NCBI GenBank assembly: GCA_014382495.1
Contig: JACNJR010000039.1
Coordinates: 1 to 38,153, forward strand
Direction: 5' to 3'
Length of the DNA: 38,153 nucleotides
Source of the DNA: Candidatus Cloacimonadota bacterium
GTDB lineage: Bacteria; Cloacimonadota; Cloacimonadia; JGIOTU-2
Below the pieces are notes generated by a model that searched no databases, was not told the origin of the DNA, and was given only the letters and a program-made list of their open reading frames with translations. The translations under genes and the position numbers were made by a program. Below are positions 25,576-33,318 of the stretch, piece after piece. Position 1 is the stretch's first letter; the number at the start of each line of letters is the position of its first letter.

Positions 25576-26338
25576 ATTAATTGCAATTGTGAACCAAAAA
25601 GGCGGAGTTGGAAAAACCACAACTGCGGTAAATCTTGCTGCTGCTTTGGCAAATCGTAGAAAAAAAGTTCTCCTTGTTGATTTAGATTCACAAGGCAATT
25701 GCACAAGTGGACTTGGTATTGATAAAAGACGTATTGATAAACAGATATACGATTTATTGCTTGGTGAAAATGATATTTTTTCCGCAATCCTACAAACTGA
25801 AACTTCAAATCTGAAAATTATTCCGTCAAATATCGACCTGATCGGCGCTGAGGTAGAATTATTGTCATTTCTAGATAAGGAAAAAAGATTAGCCAAAATT
25901 CTTAGTAAATTGAACAACAAATTTGACTTTATTCTTATAGATTGCCCACCAGCATTGAATATTTTGACCATTAATGCTTTCGTTGCGTGCAAGCATTTGT
26001 TAATTCCAATCCAATGCGAATATTATGCATTAGAAGGAATTGCGCAACTTTTGAAAACAATAAAATTAATTCAAGATAATTTGAACAGAAATTTATCAAT
26101 TTTGGGGATTTTATTAACAATGTACGATAGAAGATTAGTTCTCGCAAAACAGGTGAGAGATGAGATTTGCAAGTATTTTGGTGATAAAGTTTTTAGCACA
26201 ATAATTCATAGAAATATACGGCTTGGGGAAGCGCCTGGCTTTGGAAAACCAATTTTTTCTTACGACAAATATTGTCGCGGCTCAAAAAATTACAAAAAAT
26301 TGTGCAAAGAGGTATTACAACGCTTTGAAAGGAAATAA
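25568..26338 (+). CDS. parA: Chromosome partitioning ATPase ParA (Soj)
   Basis: This 256-residue Walker-type ATPase of the chromosomal Soj group has no N-terminal HTH extension, unlike plasmid type Ia ParA. The deviant Walker A is QKGGVGKTTT (about 10-19) with its signature lysine. VLLVDLDSQGN is the A' motif, FDFILIDCPPALNILT is Walker B, and a C-terminal RLGEAPGFGKPIFSYD follows. It moves ParB-parS complexes over the nucleoid. It overlaps rsmG by 8 bp and is followed immediately by parB. Confidence 0.96.
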   Translation: MAELIAIVNQKGGVGKTTTAVNLAAALANRRKKVLLVDLDSQGNCTSGLGIDKRRIDKQIYDLLLGENDIFSAILQTETSNLKIIPSNIDLIGAEVELLSFLDKEKRLAKILSKLNNKFDFILIDCPPALNILTINAFVACKHLLIPIQCEYYALEGIAQLLKTIKLIQDNLNRNLSILGILLTMYDRRLVLAKQVRDEICKYFGDKVFSTIIHRNIRLGEAPGFGKPIFSYDKYCRGSKNYKKLCKEVLQRFERK

Positions 26339-26339
26339 A

Positions 26340-27170
26340 ATGAGAAAACTTGGAAAGGGTTTAGCAGCCCTTATCGAAACGGATAAAAGTGATTCCAAAA
26401 AAATTATATTAATCGATTGCAAAACGATTAAATTTAATCCATATCAGCCGAGGACGAAAATCGATTCACAAAAAATTCAAGAATTAGCAAAGTCAATTTC
26501 TGAAAATGGCTTAATTCAACCGATTATTGTTAGAAAAATTGCAGAAAATCAGTATGAATTGATCGCTGGTCAGCGACGGCTTTCGGCAGCGCAACTTGCG
26601 GGCTATGAGAAAGTTCCAGCAATTATTCGTTCGGCAAAAAATCAGGAAATTTTAGAATTTTCGATTATCGAAAATATTCAAAGAGAAGATTTGAATCCGT
26701 TGGACGAAGCGAGAGCTTACGAACGACTTGCGAAAGAGTTCAAAATGACGCATTATGAAATCGCAAAATCTGTCGGAAAAAATCGCACAACCATTTCTAA
26801 CTTGCTCCGATTACTGAAGTTACCGCAAAAAGCAAAAGAGATGATTTTAGAAAACAAAATTACTTCCGGACACGCAAGAGCGATTCTCAAAGTCGCTCCG
26901 AAATCACAAATTGAATTTGCGGAATATATTTCGAAAAATAGTATTTCAGTTCGTAAAGCGGAAGAACTTGCCACTTCATTCGGAAAAGTTGAAAAACGAA
27001 TCAAACAAAAGAAGAAAGATGAAAATATTATTGCTGTCGAAAATCAACTCACCAAAATTTTTGGAACGAAAATAAAAATTGTCGGAATGAAAAAAGGGAA
27101 ACTCGAAATCCATTTTTATTCCGAAGAAGAATTGAATAATCTTGTGAATAAACTTATAAATATATTATGA
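26340..27170 (+). CDS. parB: Chromosome partitioning protein ParB (Spo0J)
   Basis: The 276-residue parS-binding CTPase clamp begins RKLGKGLAALI, the usual ParA-interacting N-terminus. The ParB/Srx domain holds NPYQPRTKID and the CTP-binding box LIAGQRRLSAAQLAG (the common GERR is GQRR here). ENIQREDLNPLDEA follows, then an HTH (YEIAKSVGKNRTTISNLLRLL) and a C-terminal dimer region. I chose the ATG at 26340, one base after the parA stop; the longer frame from 26223 re-reads parA. The parS-like site at 23095-23110 is its likely target. The stop overlaps the next gene by 4 bp. Confidence 0.95.
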   Translation: MRKLGKGLAALIETDKSDSKKIILIDCKTIKFNPYQPRTKIDSQKIQELAKSISENGLIQPIIVRKIAENQYELIAGQRRLSAAQLAGYEKVPAIIRSAKNQEILEFSIIENIQREDLNPLDEARAYERLAKEFKMTHYEIAKSVGKNRTTISNLLRLLKLPQKAKEMILENKITSGHARAILKVAPKSQIEFAEYISKNSISVRKAEELATSFGKVEKRIKQKKKDENIIAVENQLTKIFGTKIKIVGMKKGKLEIHFYSEEELNNLVNKLINIL

Positions 27171-27826
27171 AACATAAACATTTTGTCGGCATTTTATTGT
27201 TCATAATTGCCGTTATACTTGTCGGTTATGTCGGAATTTCACTTTATTTAATTTTAGATCAGACCTCAAAAATTGAACTTTTGAAAATTGAAAATTATTC
27301 CAATTTACAGAAGATAAAAGAGTTAGAAGATATGATAATTTCCGCTAATCAATCAAGCAAATCTAAGTTTGTGCCACGAGGAACAAAATTACCCCAAATT
27401 TCTCTTAAATCAAAAGAATTGCAAATTGCAAATTTGAATTTTCTCAATACCCAACAATATATTCCTAATTTTTTGCCAACGACAAATCACATTATCACAA
27501 AATCATTTCTTCCAGAAAAAAATCATTTTGGAATAGATTTAGCGGGGGAAAATGGAAATCCAATTTTCGCGGCTGCTACTGGTATAGTTGAAAAAGTCAA
27601 AAATGATAGCATCTTCGGAAAGTCAATTATAATCGACCATTTGAATGGATATAAAACTTTTTATGGTCATAATTCAGAAATTTTGGTTGACGAAAATTTC
27701 TTTGTCAAAAAGGGAGATATCATTGCGAAACTCGGAAACACAGGAAGAAGCACTGCTCCTCATTTGCACTTTGAAATTTTATTTAAAGAAGAAAACATAA
27801 ATCCAGAAAAAATGATAAAAAAATAA
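27167..27826 (+). CDS. Membrane-anchored M23 family peptidase (LytM/lysostaphin type)
   Basis: The 219-residue protein has one N-terminal membrane helix (about 7-30), a short coiled segment, and a C-terminal M23 zinc endopeptidase domain. The metal ligands are visible: His120 and Asp124 in HFGIDLA, and His199/His201 in HLHFE; GHNSEI and VKKGDIIAKLGNTGRS also fit. It probably cleaves peptidoglycan cross-links or is a regulator of such cleavage. It overlaps parB by 4 bp and is directly followed by a bactofilin gene; M23 peptidase-bactofilin pairs are common in cell-shape loci. Confidence 0.92.
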   Translation: MKHKHFVGILLFIIAVILVGYVGISLYLILDQTSKIELLKIENYSNLQKIKELEDMIISANQSSKSKFVPRGTKLPQISLKSKELQIANLNFLNTQQYIPNFLPTTNHIITKSFLPEKNHFGIDLAGENGNPIFAAATGIVEKVKNDSIFGKSIIIDHLNGYKTFYGHNSEILVDENFFVKKGDIIAKLGNTGRSTAPHLHFEILFKEENINPEKMIKK

Positions 27827-27838
27827 GGAGAATTCAGT

Positions 27839-28246
27839 ATGAAAGAGATGTCTGAAAATTTGAACACAATCATCGGAAAGGATTCAAAGGTTATTGGTGA
27901 AATCCATTCTGAGGGAAGTTTGCGAATCGACGGAAAGGTCGAAGGCGCCATCGAAGCAAAGGGATTCTTGACCGTTGGGGCAACTGCAGAAATTAAAGCA
28001 GAAATCAAAACCAAAGAAGCTCTCATCGCCGGAACAATCGATGGGAATGTCTTTGTAGATGAAAAATTAGAATTGGAAAAAACTGCGAAAATCAATGGCG
28101 ATATCCACACAAAAGTCCTTACTGTCAATACTGGCGCGCGCTTCAATGGCAAATGCCAAATGGGCTCACAAACCAATAAAAATCCTATTCACAAAAAAGA
28201 AGATGAACCAAAAAAACCAGAAGAAAAAGAACCAGAAATATTATAA
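27839..28246 (+). CDS. Bactofilin (polymer-forming cytoskeletal protein)
   Basis: The 135-residue protein has the bactofilin right-handed beta-helix core (about 18-110), with short repeating turns such as VIGEIHSEGSLRIDGKVEG, AIEAKGFLTVGATAEIKA and LIAGTIDGNVFVDEKLEL. The flanking tails are disordered, and the C-terminal one is Lys/Pro/Glu-rich (KKPEEKEPEIL). Bactofilins form filaments without nucleotide and position cell-wall enzymes or, in Myxococcus, ParABS parts. It has a good Shine-Dalgarno (aaggagaattcagt). Its 3' end overlaps the atpZ start by 44 bp. Confidence 0.93.
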   Translation: MKEMSENLNTIIGKDSKVIGEIHSEGSLRIDGKVEGAIEAKGFLTVGATAEIKAEIKTKEALIAGTIDGNVFVDEKLELEKTAKINGDIHTKVLTVNTGARFNGKCQMGSQTNKNPIHKKEDEPKKPEEKEPEIL

Positions 28247-28451
28247 AGAAATTTTTTTAGGGCTTGGCTTAATTGCACAACTTGGCTTAACAATGGTCAT
28301 TTGCATTCTTGTAATGTTTTTTGTCGGAATGCAGATTGACAACTATTTTGGTTTGCGCAAAGTCGGAATTGTGATTTTCATTTTTCTCGGAATAATTACC
28401 GGAGCAATCGCCTGCTACAAACTATTAAAACGAAGTGAAAATAGAAAATAA
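28203..28451 (+). CDS. atpZ: AtpZ/AtpI-family small membrane protein of the ATP synthase operon
   Basis: The 82-residue protein has two membrane helices (LGLGLIAQLGLTMVICILVM and VGIVIFIFLGIITGAIACYK) and the family pattern F.G.QIDNYFG between them. AtpZ-type proteins sit at the head of many atp operons and are implicated in assembly or in Mg2+/Ca2+ transport. I chose the ATG at 28203 (MNQKNQKKKNQKYYKE), though a later start within the Lys-rich stretch is possible. It overlaps the bactofilin gene in another frame and the atpI start by 17 bp. Confidence 0.82.
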   Translation: MNQKNQKKKNQKYYKEIFLGLGLIAQLGLTMVICILVMFFVGMQIDNYFGLRKVGIVIFIFLGIITGAIACYKLLKRSENRK

Positions 28452-28815
28452 CAAACTTAAAAATTACATTTATCACATTTTCAAGATAATTTTCTTGACA
28501 GAAATTTTGGCTCTTTTGCTTATCGCTCAAAATTTGAAACTCTTCTTGGGATATTTTCTGGGCTCAATTGCCAGCTGTATAAATTTCTTTTTTCAAGCAA
28601 AAAGAACGGAAAAAAGTTTGAATCTACCTGAATCTCCTGCTCGTTTTGGTGCTTTCAAAAATTTTTATTTAAGATATTTAATTCTTTTCGGTGTTATGAT
28701 AATATTCGTAAAATTTCTAAAATTAAATATTTTCTCGCTTTTGGTTGGATTGGTTTCGGTTCCAATTGTTGTCACCATAAATAGTTTGGTCGAAGCAAAA
28801 AAAGATAGTAAATAA
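28435..28815 (+). CDS. atpI: ATP synthase subunit I (AtpI)
   Basis: The 126-residue integral membrane protein has about four hydrophobic segments, with the pairing and position typical of AtpI (IFKIIFLTEILALLLIAQ, FLGYFLGSIASCINFFFQ, YLRYLILFGVMIIFVKFL, LLVGLVSVPIVVTINSLV). AtpI helps assemble the c ring. The start is GTG at 28435, overlapping the atpZ end. The family is poorly conserved, so the call rests partly on position between atpZ and atpB. Confidence 0.8.
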   Translation: MKIENNKLKNYIYHIFKIIFLTEILALLLIAQNLKLFLGYFLGSIASCINFFFQAKRTEKSLNLPESPARFGAFKNFYLRYLILFGVMIIFVKFLKLNIFSLLVGLVSVPIVVTINSLVEAKKDSK

Positions 28816-28816
28816 A

Positions 28817-29650
28817 ATGCAAAAACGGACAAAGAAGATACTTTATATTTTCCTTATTCTGCTCGTTCTCGAAGGAATAATTTCCATCGGATTGAATCAC
28901 GAACTCAGAATTGGATTTAACGAAAAGGGGAAATTTATTATCCAAAATGTGAAAGCTGAAAAAAGTATTCAAGAACAAATTAGAGAAGAATTTCAATCCG
29001 ACAAAATTGTTAAAATCGCAGGAAAATTCCCAATAAATTGGAATGTAACTAAAATGATTTTTATTGTAGATTTGATTCTGATTTTATTAGCTTTTTTGGT
29101 GAAAAAATCGCTTCGTCTTATTCCATCAAAAATTCAGATAATTTCCGAAATGCTATACTCGTTTTTCAGAGATTTAGTAACGGAAACCGTAGGAAAAGAT
29201 AGGGCTTATTTCACGCCATACATTTTCACGATTTTCTTTTTTATTTTCACTTGTAATATCGTTGGATTAATTCCAATTCCAGGAAATATGGAGCCAACGA
29301 GAAATCTGAATGTCCCTTTGGGAATGGGATTTATGGCGATAATTATCGTTCATTTTACCTCAATAAAAGCAAAAGGAATCAAAGTATATTTGAAGGATTA
29401 TGCTGAGCCACTTTTCTTTATGGCGCCATTAAATGTTGTGGGCGAACTCGCCAAAGGAATCTCAATCTCCTTCCGACTTTTTGGCAATATTTTGGGCGGC
29501 GCAATTATTATTTTAGTCATCTCAAATCTGACAAAATTTATTCTGGTTCCGATTGGGCTAAATCTCTTTTTCGGATTATTTATCGGAACGGTTCAGGCAT
29601 TCGTTTTCACAATGCTTGTCCTGTCATACACAGCCGTTGCAATAAAATAG
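28817..29650 (+). CDS. atpB: F-type ATP synthase subunit a
   Basis: Subunit a of Fo forms the stator half-channels. It has 277 residues and about six hydrophobic segments. The essential arginine is visible as Arg220 in SISFRLFGNILGG, and FFIFTCNIVGLIPIPG and the C-terminal FIGTVQAFVFTMLVLSYTA also fit. An N-terminal hydrophobic helix (about 7-25) and a charged stretch of about 50 residues precede the first family helix, as in longer a subunits. It starts 1 nt after atpI and is followed by two c-subunit genes. Confidence 0.95.
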   Translation: MQKRTKKILYIFLILLVLEGIISIGLNHELRIGFNEKGKFIIQNVKAEKSIQEQIREEFQSDKIVKIAGKFPINWNVTKMIFIVDLILILLAFLVKKSLRLIPSKIQIISEMLYSFFRDLVTETVGKDRAYFTPYIFTIFFFIFTCNIVGLIPIPGNMEPTRNLNVPLGMGFMAIIIVHFTSIKAKGIKVYLKDYAEPLFFMAPLNVVGELAKGISISFRLFGNILGGAIIILVISNLTKFILVPIGLNLFFGLFIGTVQAFVFTMLVLSYTAVAIK

Positions 29651-29659
29651 GAAAAAATT

Positions 29660-30388
29660 ATGAATATTGAAACCGCAGTTTTCGTAGCAGCGTATCTTGG
29701 TGCGGCATTTAGCATCGGCATTTCATCTTTGGGAGCAGGAATTGGCGAAGGTATCATCGCGGGGAACGCTTCATACGCAATTATGCGACAACCAAAAGCG
29801 CGAGATATTCTATTGCGAAATATGCTGATTGGACAAGCAATTACGGAAACAGGCGCGATTTTTAGCTTAGTAATCGCGATGCTTCTGATGTTTGGCGGAA
29901 TGATAAATCCAGAAGGTGGATGGCAAGCAGTTGCTTCTCTTTTTGGAGCAGGATTGGCAATCGGAGCCGGAACCGTCGGCGCTGCATTTGGAAATGGTTA
30001 CACGGGCGGAGAAGCGATTAAAGGTATGGGAAGAAATCCGAGAGAATCAAAATTGCTGACAGCAAATATGCTGATTGGACAAGCGTTATCACAAACTTCG
30101 TCAATATTTGCTTTGGTGATTTCGATGCTATTGTTGTATTCAACTCCGGCTGGAAATGATTTGGTAAAATCTGTCGCGTTTGTCGGGGCATCGTTTGCTA
30201 TCGGATTTGGCACATTCGGTCCTGGATTCGGGATTGGAATCGTCGCCGGAAAAACGGTTGAGGGAATAAGTAAATTCCCAAAACGCTCTGCACTTCTTGT
30301 CAGAACGATGTTCGTTGGGGCGGCGGTTTCTGAGTCAACTTCAATCTATTCATTAGTTGTAGCATTTTTATTAATATTTGTAGCATAA
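29660..30388 (+). CDS. Triplicated ATP synthase c subunit (six helices, sites Glu-Gln-Glu)
   Basis: The 242-residue protein is three c-subunit hairpins in one chain (repeats of about 80 residues). Each repeat has an outer glycine-rich helix, a polar loop (MRQPKARDIL, MGRNPRESKL, SKFPKRSALL) and a second helix with the ion-site residue. The site residues are Glu63 (ITETGA), Gln145 (LSQTSS) and Glu225 (VSESTS). The partner position 33 residues upstream is Glu30, Asn112 and Ile192. So repeat 2 has lost its carboxylate, while repeat 3 keeps the Na+-type ESTxxY pattern. It resembles V-type rotor subunits, with fewer carboxylates than hairpins, but it is set in an F-type operon. It is followed 19 nt later by a normal c subunit. 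Both may enter one ring. Confidence 0.92.
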   Translation: MNIETAVFVAAYLGAAFSIGISSLGAGIGEGIIAGNASYAIMRQPKARDILLRNMLIGQAITETGAIFSLVIAMLLMFGGMINPEGGWQAVASLFGAGLAIGAGTVGAAFGNGYTGGEAIKGMGRNPRESKLLTANMLIGQALSQTSSIFALVISMLLLYSTPAGNDLVKSVAFVGASFAIGFGTFGPGFGIGIVAGKTVEGISKFPKRSALLVRTMFVGAAVSESTSIYSLVVAFLLIFVA

Positions 30389-30407
30389 AAAATAACTTGG
30401 AGGAAAA

Positions 30408-30647
30408 ATGGAAAGTGCAATAATTCGTGCCGCTGCTCTTTTGGGAGCCGGCATTTGTATGGGTTTTGGGGCAATTGGACCTGGTATTGGCGAAGGTTTC
30501 GCAGCGGGAAAAGCATGCGAAGGAATTGCTCGTTCGCCAGAAAACGCAGGGCTTCTCACTCGAACAATGCTCGTTGGTCAAGCTGTATCGGAATCGACAG
30601 GTATTTATTCGCTTGTTATCGCCCTTCTGCTCATTTTTGCTGTGTAA
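30408..30647 (+). CDS. atpE: F-type ATP synthase subunit c (two-carboxylate, Na+-type site)
   Basis: The 79-residue protein is a standard c hairpin: helix 1 with GPGIGEGFAAGKA, polar loop ARSPENAGLL and helix 2 with VGQAVSESTGIYSLVIALLL. The ion site reads Glu29 (helix 1) with Val60, Glu62, Ser63, Thr64 and Tyr67 (helix 2). This is the Ilyobacter-type Na+ site, except that Gln32 is replaced by Glu, the two-carboxylate variant known from Fusobacterium nucleatum. It has a strong Shine-Dalgarno (ttggaggaaaa). It follows the triplicated c gene. Confidence 0.96.
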   Translation: MESAIIRAAALLGAGICMGFGAIGPGIGEGFAAGKACEGIARSPENAGLLTRTMLVGQAVSESTGIYSLVIALLLIFAV

Positions 30648-30696
30648 TAATCAGAGCAAATCTGAATTACAAAAAATAATTTAGGAGCAAATCAAG

Positions 30697-31197
30697 ATGG
30701 TTAGCATCGATTATACGCTCATTTTGGTTATTATAAACTTCGTTCTGCTTCTCGTTATTATGAAAAAGTTGCTTTACAAACCGCTTATGGATTTCTTATC
30801 TCAACGAGAAAAGCAGATAAAAGATGACCTTGCGAGTGCAAAAAACAATAAAGTCGAATCTGAAAAATTGATTGAAAAGCAGAAAGAGACACTTCAGAAA
30901 GCCAGAAAAGAGTCACGAAAATTACGCGATGAAGTTGTTAAAAATGCAAAAATTTCAGGTGAACAAATAATTCGCGATGCCCGCGAACAGAACGAAATTA
31001 TCATTGCTGAAGCACAAGAAGTTATTCAATCTGAAGTGAAAAAAGCGAAGAAAGAAATTGAGAAAGAGATTGGAGAATTTGTAGTTTCGCTTACGGGAAA
31101 AATCATTGATAAAAAATTCACCGATAAGGACGATTTGGCGTTGATTGATAATGTGATTGAGATGGAGATAAAGCAGAAAAAGGAGAAAAAAGCTTGA
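30697..31197 (+). CDS. atpF: F-type ATP synthase subunit b
   Basis: The peripheral-stalk subunit has 166 residues, with one N-terminal membrane helix (YTLILVIINFVLLLVIMKKL), the LYKPLMDFLSQREKQI hinge, and a long charged helix typical of the b dimer (about 35-150). There is only one b gene, so the stalk is probably a homodimer. The Shine-Dalgarno is taggag. Its TGA stop overlaps the TTG start of atpH. Confidence 0.93.
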   Translation: MVSIDYTLILVIINFVLLLVIMKKLLYKPLMDFLSQREKQIKDDLASAKNNKVESEKLIEKQKETLQKARKESRKLRDEVVKNAKISGEQIIRDAREQNEIIIAEAQEVIQSEVKKAKKEIEKEIGEFVVSLTGKIIDKKFTDKDDLALIDNVIEMEIKQKKEKKA

Positions 31198-31724
31198 TAA
31201 AAAATATCATTGCAAAACGCTATTCCAAGGCGTTAATTGGTGCTTTTTCTGACGAAAAATTAAAATCTCTTGAAAACGAAGCGAAACTTCTCATCAATTT
31301 TATGGATAAGAATCCGAAAATTGAAGCATTTTTTCTTTCACCTATTGCGGATAATGAGATAAAAAAAGAGGTTCTAATTCCGCTTGCCGAAGGATTAAAA
31401 TTTTCTCATTATTTTCATAATTTCCTGAAAATTTTGATTGACAAAGATAGAATTTATTTCCTTCGAGATATCTGCGATGAAATAGTCAACCAAATCCATA
31501 ACCGACTTCTTATTCGGGAGTTCGAGATTATTACAGCTTCTAAAATTGACGAAAATGTTGTAAAAAAAATTAAAAGTTTTGTTAATAAATATGTTTCTGG
31601 CGAAATTCATTTTACATACAAAATCGACAAAAAAATCAGAGGTGGATTTCTCGTCTTTAGCAAAAATTTGGTGTTAGATGCTTCCATCAAAAATAATTTA
31701 AAAAATATCGAAAAAAAATTTTAG
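31194..31724 (+). CDS. atpH: F-type ATP synthase subunit delta
   Basis: The 176-residue OSCP/delta subunit connects the b stalk to F1. The N-terminus IKNIIAKRYSKALIGAF and the C-terminal block KIDKKIRGGFLVFSKNLVLDASIKNNL are characteristic. The start is TTG at 31194, inside the end of atpF, with aaggag upstream; no ATG gives a full N-terminus. This suggests translational coupling with atpF. Confidence 0.92.
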   Translation: MIKNIIAKRYSKALIGAFSDEKLKSLENEAKLLINFMDKNPKIEAFFLSPIADNEIKKEVLIPLAEGLKFSHYFHNFLKILIDKDRIYFLRDICDEIVNQIHNRLLIREFEIITASKIDENVVKKIKSFVNKYVSGEIHFTYKIDKKIRGGFLVFSKNLVLDASIKNNLKNIEKKF

Positions 31725-31761
31725 AATTTTTATATTATGTGAAAATTTTTAGGAGAACTAA

Positions 31762-33318
31762 ATGAAAATTCAACCAGATGAAATTAGCAGAATTATTCAA
31801 GAAAAAATTAAAGACCATCACTACAGTGTTGATGTTTCTGAAGTTGGAAAAGTGATTGAAGTTGGCGACGGCATTGCCAGAATTTACGGGTTGAAAAATG
31901 TTATGGCGAACGAATTGGTCTTGTTCAAAAATGACATTTACGGAATGGCTCTCAATCTTGAAGAGGATAATGTCGGTTGCGTTATTCTCGGTAATTCCAC
32001 CCAAATTAAAGAAGGCGACATTGTCAAAAGGACAAAAAAAATCGTGCAAATTCCTGTCGGCGAAGAACTCTTGGGAAGAATCGTAAATCCTCTTGGATTG
32101 CCGCTTGACAAAATGGGAAAAATTGAGACAAAAAAAACTTTGCCAATTGAGAGAAAAGCTTTGGGAGTTGTGCAGCGACAACCCGTGAAAGAACCACTAC
32201 AAACTGGTTTAAAGGCAATTGATTCGATGATTCCAATTGGAAGAGGACAACGAGAATTGGTAATTGGTGATCGTCAAACGGGAAAGACGACTTTTGCCGT
32301 TGATACAATTATCAATCAACGAGACACCGATGTTTACTGCATTTATGTAGCCATTGGGCAGAAACGCTCAACTGTCGCAAAGGTTGTGGAAGTTCTTCGT
32401 GAACATAATGCTTTTGATTATACTGTAATCGTCTCGGCGACTGCTTCGGAATCTCCGTCAATTCAGTATCTCGCTCCGTATGCGGGTGCAACTATTGGTG
32501 AATTTTTTCGGGATCAAGGCAAACACGCCCTCGTGATTTACGACGATCTTTCTAAGCATGCGATTGCGTATAGACAGTTGTCGCTTCTTCTCAGACGACC
32601 TCCTGGCAGAGAGGCATTTCCCGGAGATGTTTTCTATCTTCATTCTCGGCTTTTGGAGCGGGCTTCGAAATTGAATGACGAACTTGGTGGTGGCTCATTG
32701 ACAGCAATTCCAATTATTGAAACGCAAGCAAATGACATCTCTGCCTACATTCCGACCAATGTGATTTCCATAACTGATGGGCAAATTTATCTCGATACGA
32801 AATTATTTTATTCGGGAATAAGACCCGCAATCAACGCTGGATTATCCGTTTCTCGAGTTGGCGGAAATGCACAACTCAAAGCAATGAAGGATGTTGCTGG
32901 AAAACTTCGTATGGAATTGGCACAATTTCGCGAATTAGAAGCATTTGCAAAATTTGGAGCTGAACTCGATAAGGAGACGCAAAAACAGCTCACGCGTGGA
33001 TACCGGCTCGTCGAAATTCTGAAACAAAACCAATATGTTCCAATTCCGGTTGAAAAACAAATTATTACGCTTTTTATGGCATATAATGGATATTTAGACG
33101 ATTTGCCGTTAGAGATAATTCCAGATGTTGAAAACGAAATCTTCGAAATGATTGATGCCGAATATAAAGAACTCAGCAAAAAATTACTCGAGCCAGAAGG
33201 AATTACAGAAGAATTGAAAGAAAAATTACATAAATTTTGTAAAGATGTTAAATCAAATTTTGAACACGAAATAATCCAATCTTCTGAAACTGAGCAAGCT
33301 GAATCTGAAGGGAAATAA
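31762..33318 (+). CDS. atpA: F-type ATP synthase subunit alpha
   Basis: The non-catalytic nucleotide-binding F1 subunit has 518 residues. The P-loop GDRQTGKTT starts at residue 169. [20 protein letters not shown] and the arginine-finger region [18 protein letters not shown] are visible. The N-terminus is the usual [16 protein letters not shown]. The start has taggagaacta. A Glu/Gln-rich acidic tail (about 20 residues) extends past the standard end. The TAATG overlap couples it to atpG. Confidence 0.97.
   Translation: MKIQPDEISRIIQEKIKDHHYSVDVSEVGKVIEVGDGIARIYGLKNVMANELVLFKNDIYGMALNLEEDNVGCVILGNSTQIKEGDIVKRTKKIVQIPVGEELLGRIVNPLGLPLDKMGKIETKKTLPIERKALGVVQRQPVKEPLQTGLKAIDSMIPIGRGQRELVIGDRQTGKTTFAVDTIINQRDTDVYCIYVAIGQKRSTVAKVVEVLREHNAFDYTVIVSATASESPSIQYLAPYAGATIGEFFRDQGKHALVIYDDLSKHAIAYRQLSLLLRRPPGREAFPGDVFYLHSRLLERASKLNDELGGGSLTAIPIIETQANDISAYIPTNVISITDGQIYLDTKLFYSGIRPAINAGLSVSRVGGNAQLKAMKDVAGKLRMELAQFRELEAFAKFGAELDKETQKQLTRGYRLVEILKQNQYVPIPVEKQIITLFMAYNGYLDDLPLEIIPDVENEIFEMIDAEYKELSKKLLEPEGITEELKEKLHKFCKDVKSNFEHEIIQSSETEQAESEGK

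Noticed and set aside
30427-30684. Two alternative + frames over the single c-subunit gene
   Set aside because: The frame at 30408-30647 gives a textbook c subunit with a ribosome-binding site; the others are Arg/Trp/Cys-rich shadow translations.
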